Assembly (NCBI RefSeq): GCF_026790065.1
Contig: NZ_JALAMO010000006.1
Coordinates: 31,301-95,300 of the forward strand
Direction of reading: 5' to 3'
Origin: Bacillus sp. N13C7
Lineage (GTDB): Bacteria; Bacillota; Bacilli; Bacillales; Bacillaceae
Length of the DNA: 64,000 nucleotides
The stretch's first letter is position 1; every line of letters begins with the position of its first letter. Made by a program: the position numbers and the translations under genes. This document shows positions 60,940 through 64,000 of this stretch, in pieces. The notes below the pieces were generated by a model. The model was not told where the DNA came from, ran no database searches, and saw only the letters and a list, made by a program, of their open reading frames with translations.

Positions 60940-61959
60940 ATGAAAGCGGTTCAAGTGCGAAAAGCGTATGATCTGGTGACAGCGGAGATGAAGAAGCCGG
61001 TTCTTTCAAAGGATGATGAAGTGCTCGTCAAAGTCAAGCGGGTCGGCATTTGCGGGTCAGACATGCACATTTATCATGGCACGAATCCGCTCGCCACCCT
61101 CCCGAGAGTCATCGGACACGAGGTAACGGGACAAGTGGAGGAAGTTGGGGCGAATGTGCGCAGCCTAAAAGCTGGTGACCACGTGGTCATTGAGCCGATT
61201 TCTTATTGCGGAACGTGTTACGCCTGCCGCAAAGGGCGGCCGAATGTTTGCGCAAAGCTTTCTGTATTTGGCGTACATGAAGACGGCGGCATGCGGGAAT
61301 ATATTGTGCTTCCGGAAAGACAGCTTCACGCAGTATCAAAGGACTTGCCTTGGGAGGAGGCGGTCATGGCTGAGCCTTACACGATAGGGGCACAGGCAGT
61401 GTGGAGGGGCCAGGTGGAAAAAGGTGATACCGTCCTGATCCAAGGAGCGGGACCTATCGGGATCTGTGTGTTAAAAATGGCAAAGCTGGCGGGCGCTCTC
61501 GTCATGATGACTGACTTGAACAACGAGCGGCTGGCATTTGCGAAAGAAAACGGTGCTGACGCTATTGTAAATGCCCAAACAGAACATGTTGCTGAGCGGG
61601 TCCGTGAATGGACTGGGAATGAAGGAGCCAATGTGGTCATTGATGCGGTTTGCCTGCCGGCGACTTTTGCGCTTTCAGTTGAGGTCGTTTCTCCGGCGGG
61701 ACATGTGGTTGTGCTTGGATTTGATGAAAGAGCGGCACAGATTTCTCAGCTGCCGATTACAAAAAAAGAAGTCACGATAACGGGATCGAGATTGCAGACC
61801 AATCAGTTTCCAAAAGTGGTTGAGCTTTTGAATGAAGGCCGGTTAGCGCATAACGGGCTGGTGACCCATACCTTTTCAGTTGCTGACGTTCATCACGCAT
61901 TTCAGTTTATCAAGGAGCACCCAGATCAGGTGCGGAAAGCTGTCATCACGTTTGATTAA
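60940..61959 (+). CDS. yjmD: Zinc-type medium-chain dehydrogenase YjmD
   Basis: A 339-residue Zn-dependent alcohol/polyol dehydrogenase. Catalytic zinc: [12 protein letters not shown] and [12 protein letters not shown] (GHE); structural zinc: [18 protein letters not shown] loop: [19 protein letters not shown]. Likely reduces or oxidises a hexuronate-pathway sugar acid, for example as a tagaturonate or mannonate-type enzyme; exact role unproven. The ATG at 60940, behind AGGTGAG, lies five bases after the yjmC stop. Confidence 0.9.
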   Translation: MKAVQVRKAYDLVTAEMKKPVLSKDDEVLVKVKRVGICGSDMHIYHGTNPLATLPRVIGHEVTGQVEEVGANVRSLKAGDHVVIEPISYCGTCYACRKGRPNVCAKLSVFGVHEDGGMREYIVLPERQLHAVSKDLPWEEAVMAEPYTIGAQAVWRGQVEKGDTVLIQGAGPIGICVLKMAKLAGALVMMTDLNNERLAFAKENGADAIVNAQTEHVAERVREWTGNEGANVVIDAVCLPATFALSVEVVSPAGHVVVLGFDERAAQISQLPITKKEVTITGSRLQTNQFPKVVELLNEGRLAHNGLVTHTFSVADVHHAFQFIKEHPDQVRKAVITFD

Positions 61960-61983
61960 TGGACTGATTCCGGAGGTGTAAAC

Positions 61984-63063
61984 ATGAATATAACATTCAG
62001 ATGGTATGGCCGAGGCAACGATACTGTCACGCTTGAACACATAAAGCAGATTCCCGGAGTCAAAGGCATCGTCTGGGCTCTCCATCAAAAGCCTGTCGGC
62101 GGCGTGTGGGAAGAAGAAGAAATCAAAGCCGAGACCGAATATATCCAATCCTATGGTTTTCATGCAGAAGTTGTAGAAAGCGTGAATGTTCATGAAGCGA
62201 TTAAACTCGGAAACGAAGAGCGCGGCCGGTATATTGAAAACTACAAACAAACGATCCGCAATCTTGCCAAATTTGGCGTGAAAGTGATCTGCTACAATTT
62301 TATGCCGGTTTTTGACTGGACACGCACGGACATGTTCCGGCCGCTGGAAGATGGGTCAACTGCTTTGTTTTTTGAAAAGGCAAAGGTAGAAAGCCTTGAG
62401 CCCCAAGAGCTGATTCAGACGGTGGAGGAAGCATCTGACATGACACTGCCGGGGTGGGAGCCAGAAAAACTGGCTCGAATCAAAGAGCTGTTTGCAGCCT
62501 ACAGAACGGTCGATGAGGAACAGCTATGGGACAATTTATCATTCTTTTTGCAAGAAGTCCTTCCTGTTGCTGAGGCGCATGGCGTACAAATGGCCATTCA
62601 TCCGGATGACCCGCCATGGCCGATCTTAGGACTGCCGCGCATTATCACAGGGGAGGCAAGCTATAAGAAGCTGCGGGCGATATCAGATTCACCGTCTAAT
62701 TGCATCACCCTTTGTACAGGTTCAATGGGAGCCAATCCCGCAAACGACATGGTGGAGATCGCTAAGACGTATGCAGGCATTGCTCCATTTTCACATATTC
62801 GGAATGTAAAAATTTTTGAGAATGGCAATTTTATTGAAACATCTCATCTGACGAAAGACGGTTCGATCAACATTCAAGGCGTGATGGAAGAACTGCATAA
62901 GCAGGATTACAAAGGATATGTCAGACCGGATCACGGGCGCCATCTTTGGGGCGAGCAATGCCGGCCGGGTTATGGCTTATACGATCGGGCCCTTGGCATC
63001 ATGTACTTGAACGGACTGTGGGACGCATATGAAGCAATGGCCAAAAAAGAGGTGGAAGTATGA
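61984..63063 (+). CDS. uxuA: Mannonate dehydratase
   Basis: A 359-residue UxuA enzyme dehydrating D-mannonate to 2-keto-3-deoxygluconate, the step joining the glucuronate branch to KDG metabolism. Family pattern: FRWYGRGNDTVTLEHIKQIPGVKGIVWALH at the start (read in parts), MAIHPDDPPWPILGLPRI around 204-221, LCTGSMGANP and RPDHGRHLWGE near the C terminus (metal ligands). GGAGGTGTAAAC precedes the ATG; overlaps yjmF by four bases. Confidence 0.95.
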   Translation: MNITFRWYGRGNDTVTLEHIKQIPGVKGIVWALHQKPVGGVWEEEEIKAETEYIQSYGFHAEVVESVNVHEAIKLGNEERGRYIENYKQTIRNLAKFGVKVICYNFMPVFDWTRTDMFRPLEDGSTALFFEKAKVESLEPQELIQTVEEASDMTLPGWEPEKLARIKELFAAYRTVDEEQLWDNLSFFLQEVLPVAEAHGVQMAIHPDDPPWPILGLPRIITGEASYKKLRAISDSPSNCITLCTGSMGANPANDMVEIAKTYAGIAPFSHIRNVKIFENGNFIETSHLTKDGSINIQGVMEELHKQDYKGYVRPDHGRHLWGEQCRPGYGLYDRALGIMYLNGLWDAYEAMAKKEVEV

Positions 63064-63896
63064 TCCAGATGCATGAGAACTTGGCTGGTAAAACGGCTGT
63101 CATCACTGGCGGCAGCGGGGTGCTTTGCTCTGCAATGGCCCGAGAGCTTGCCCGTCATGGCATGAAGGTGGCGATATTGAATCGGACGGCTGAAAAGGGC
63201 CAAGCGGTCGTGAAGGAGATTACAGAGGCTGGCGGCACAGCATGCTCTGTTACTGCGGATGTGCTGGACAGGATGTCACTGGTACAGGCAAAGGAGGACG
63301 TCCTCAGCCGGCTTGGCTCTGTCGACCTGTTAATTAACGGGGCTGGCGGCAATCATCCTGCCGCGATAACCGATGTGGAGACATATGAAGAAGCGGGAGC
63401 AGGCCAATCCTTTTTTGATATGGATGAGGAGGGCTTTTCAACTGTATTCTCCACCAACTTCACCGGAGCGTTTTTGGCCTCTCAAGTGTTTGGAAAAGAG
63501 CTGCTGAAGGCGGATTCACCGGCGATTATCAATCTTTCTTCCATGAGTGCTTATTCACCCATGACGAAGGTTCCGGCGTACAGTGCCGCCAAAGCATCCA
63601 TTAATAATTTTACGATGTGGATGGCCGTTCATTTTGCCGAAACCGGGCTGCGGGTCAATGCCATTGCCCCAGGCTTTTTTCTGACAAAACAAAATCATGA
63701 TTTGCTGATCAATCAAGACGGAACCTTAACCAGCCGATCTCACAAAATTATTGCGGGAACACCGATGAAGCGCTTTGGAAAACCGGAGGACTTGCTCGGC
63801 ACGCTGCTTTGGCTTGCGGATGAATCCTATTCCGGTTTTATCACCGGGATCACCGTTCCTGTCGATGGAGGATTTATGGCTTATTCAGGCGTATAA
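63060..63896 (+). CDS. yjmF: D-mannonate oxidoreductase (fructuronate reductase), SDR type
   Basis: A 278-residue short-chain dehydrogenase reducing fructuronate to mannonate; called uxuB by function. Cofactor motif TGGSGVLCSAMA (TGxxxGxG variant, residues 16-27), NGAGG, Ser in NLSSMSAYSP and catalytic YSAAKAS. It substitutes for the unrelated E. coli UxuB. The ATG overlaps the uxuA stop (ATGA), giving tight coupling in substrate order with uxuA. Confidence 0.9.
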   Translation: MIQMHENLAGKTAVITGGSGVLCSAMARELARHGMKVAILNRTAEKGQAVVKEITEAGGTACSVTADVLDRMSLVQAKEDVLSRLGSVDLLINGAGGNHPAAITDVETYEEAGAGQSFFDMDEEGFSTVFSTNFTGAFLASQVFGKELLKADSPAIINLSSMSAYSPMTKVPAYSAAKASINNFTMWMAVHFAETGLRVNAIAPGFFLTKQNHDLLINQDGTLTSRSHKIIAGTPMKRFGKPEDLLGTLLWLADESYSGFITGITVPVDGGFMAYSGV

Positions 63897-63943
63897 CGAA
63901 ATCGGAGCAACAGAAACTGAACCAACATAGGGGTGAGGTTGAG

Positions 63944-64000
63944 ATGTTTTCAAAAGATAAGCTTCCCATTATCCTTTTTTTGTTCCTGGCAGGAGTGATT
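63944..64000 (+). CDS. exuT: Hexuronate transporter ExuT, 5' end only
   Basis: The ATG at 63944 with GGGGTGAGGTTGAG upstream begins MFSKDKLPIILFLFLAGVI, a basic start followed by a first membrane helix; the window ends here. Position after yjmF is where B. subtilis has exuT, an MFS-type hexuronate permease. The call rests on context and the N-terminal helix only. Confidence 0.75.
   Translation, partial: MFSKDKLPIILFLFLAGVI

Overview
The window comes from the chromosome of a member of the Bacillus subtilis species complex. It shows the cotZYXWV to exuT gene order (cot genes, spoVIF, metI-metC, manR-manP-manA, ctaO, cotT, pdaC, yjgC, CYP109B1/yjiB, yjiC, yjkAB, ndh, uxaC-exuT). Ribosome binding sites are strong AGGAGG-type, TTG and GTG starts are common, and S-box, yjdF-type, LexA, Rex, cre and sigma-D signals are visible. 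Several accessory blocks and broken genes suggest it is not the laboratory strain 168. Gene symbols rest on recognised family plus gene order; no database was searched.

Layout. 1-3000: spore coat crust/insoluble-fraction genes cotZ, cotY, cotX, cotW, cotV (minus). 2781-4245: small sporulation genes (yjcA, basic and glycine-rich peptides, spoVIF). 4319-8744: helicase yjcD, yjcE, and the yjcH-yjcG-yjcF operon. 8850-11386: an S-box (SAM) riboswitch controlling metI-metC. 11420-13466: yjcK, yjcL and tRNA-Val(GAC). 13418-18478: a small AT-rich island bounded by an 81-bp direct repeat of the tRNA-Val 3' end. It carries an LXG polymorphic toxin with two candidate immunity genes, a DUF3800 protein, an SOS-controlled YolD-like gene and no visible integrase. 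18616-19888: a Rap-Phr quorum-sensing pair. 20046-20340: a decayed yjdB. 20654-25673: the ManR-activated mannose PTS genes. 25840-26370: a yjdF-type riboswitch and its gene. 26398-30558: yjdG (frameshifted), yjdH, yjdI, yjdJ, ctaO, cotT. 30809-44625: pdaC, yjfA, yjfB, yjfC (two frameshifts), yjgA-yjgD, yjhA, yjhB, yjiA, yjiB, yjiC, yjjA.

44865-51474 is the most unusual block. A GalT/HIT-like gene diverges from a six-gene operon: EamA permease, DRE-TIM aldolase, alpha/beta-hydrolase fold protein lacking two triad residues, beta-decarboxylating dehydrogenase, RraA-like aldolase/decarboxylase and DUF6282 amidohydrolase-like protein. I do not recognise this as a described pathway. It looks like a module for making or breaking down a branched or hydroxy-carboxylic acid, with an inverted repeat over its promoter as a candidate operator.

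51516-64000 returns to conserved genes: yjkAB (ABC transporter), yjlA, a nonsense-mutated yjlB, Rex-controlled yjlC-ndh, and the hexuronate operon uxaC-yjmB-yjmC-yjmD-uxuA-yjmF-exuT (truncated at the window end) behind an ExuR-type palindrome. Four genes (yjdB, yjdG, yjfC, yjlB) carry frameshifts or stops; these could be true decay or assembly errors.
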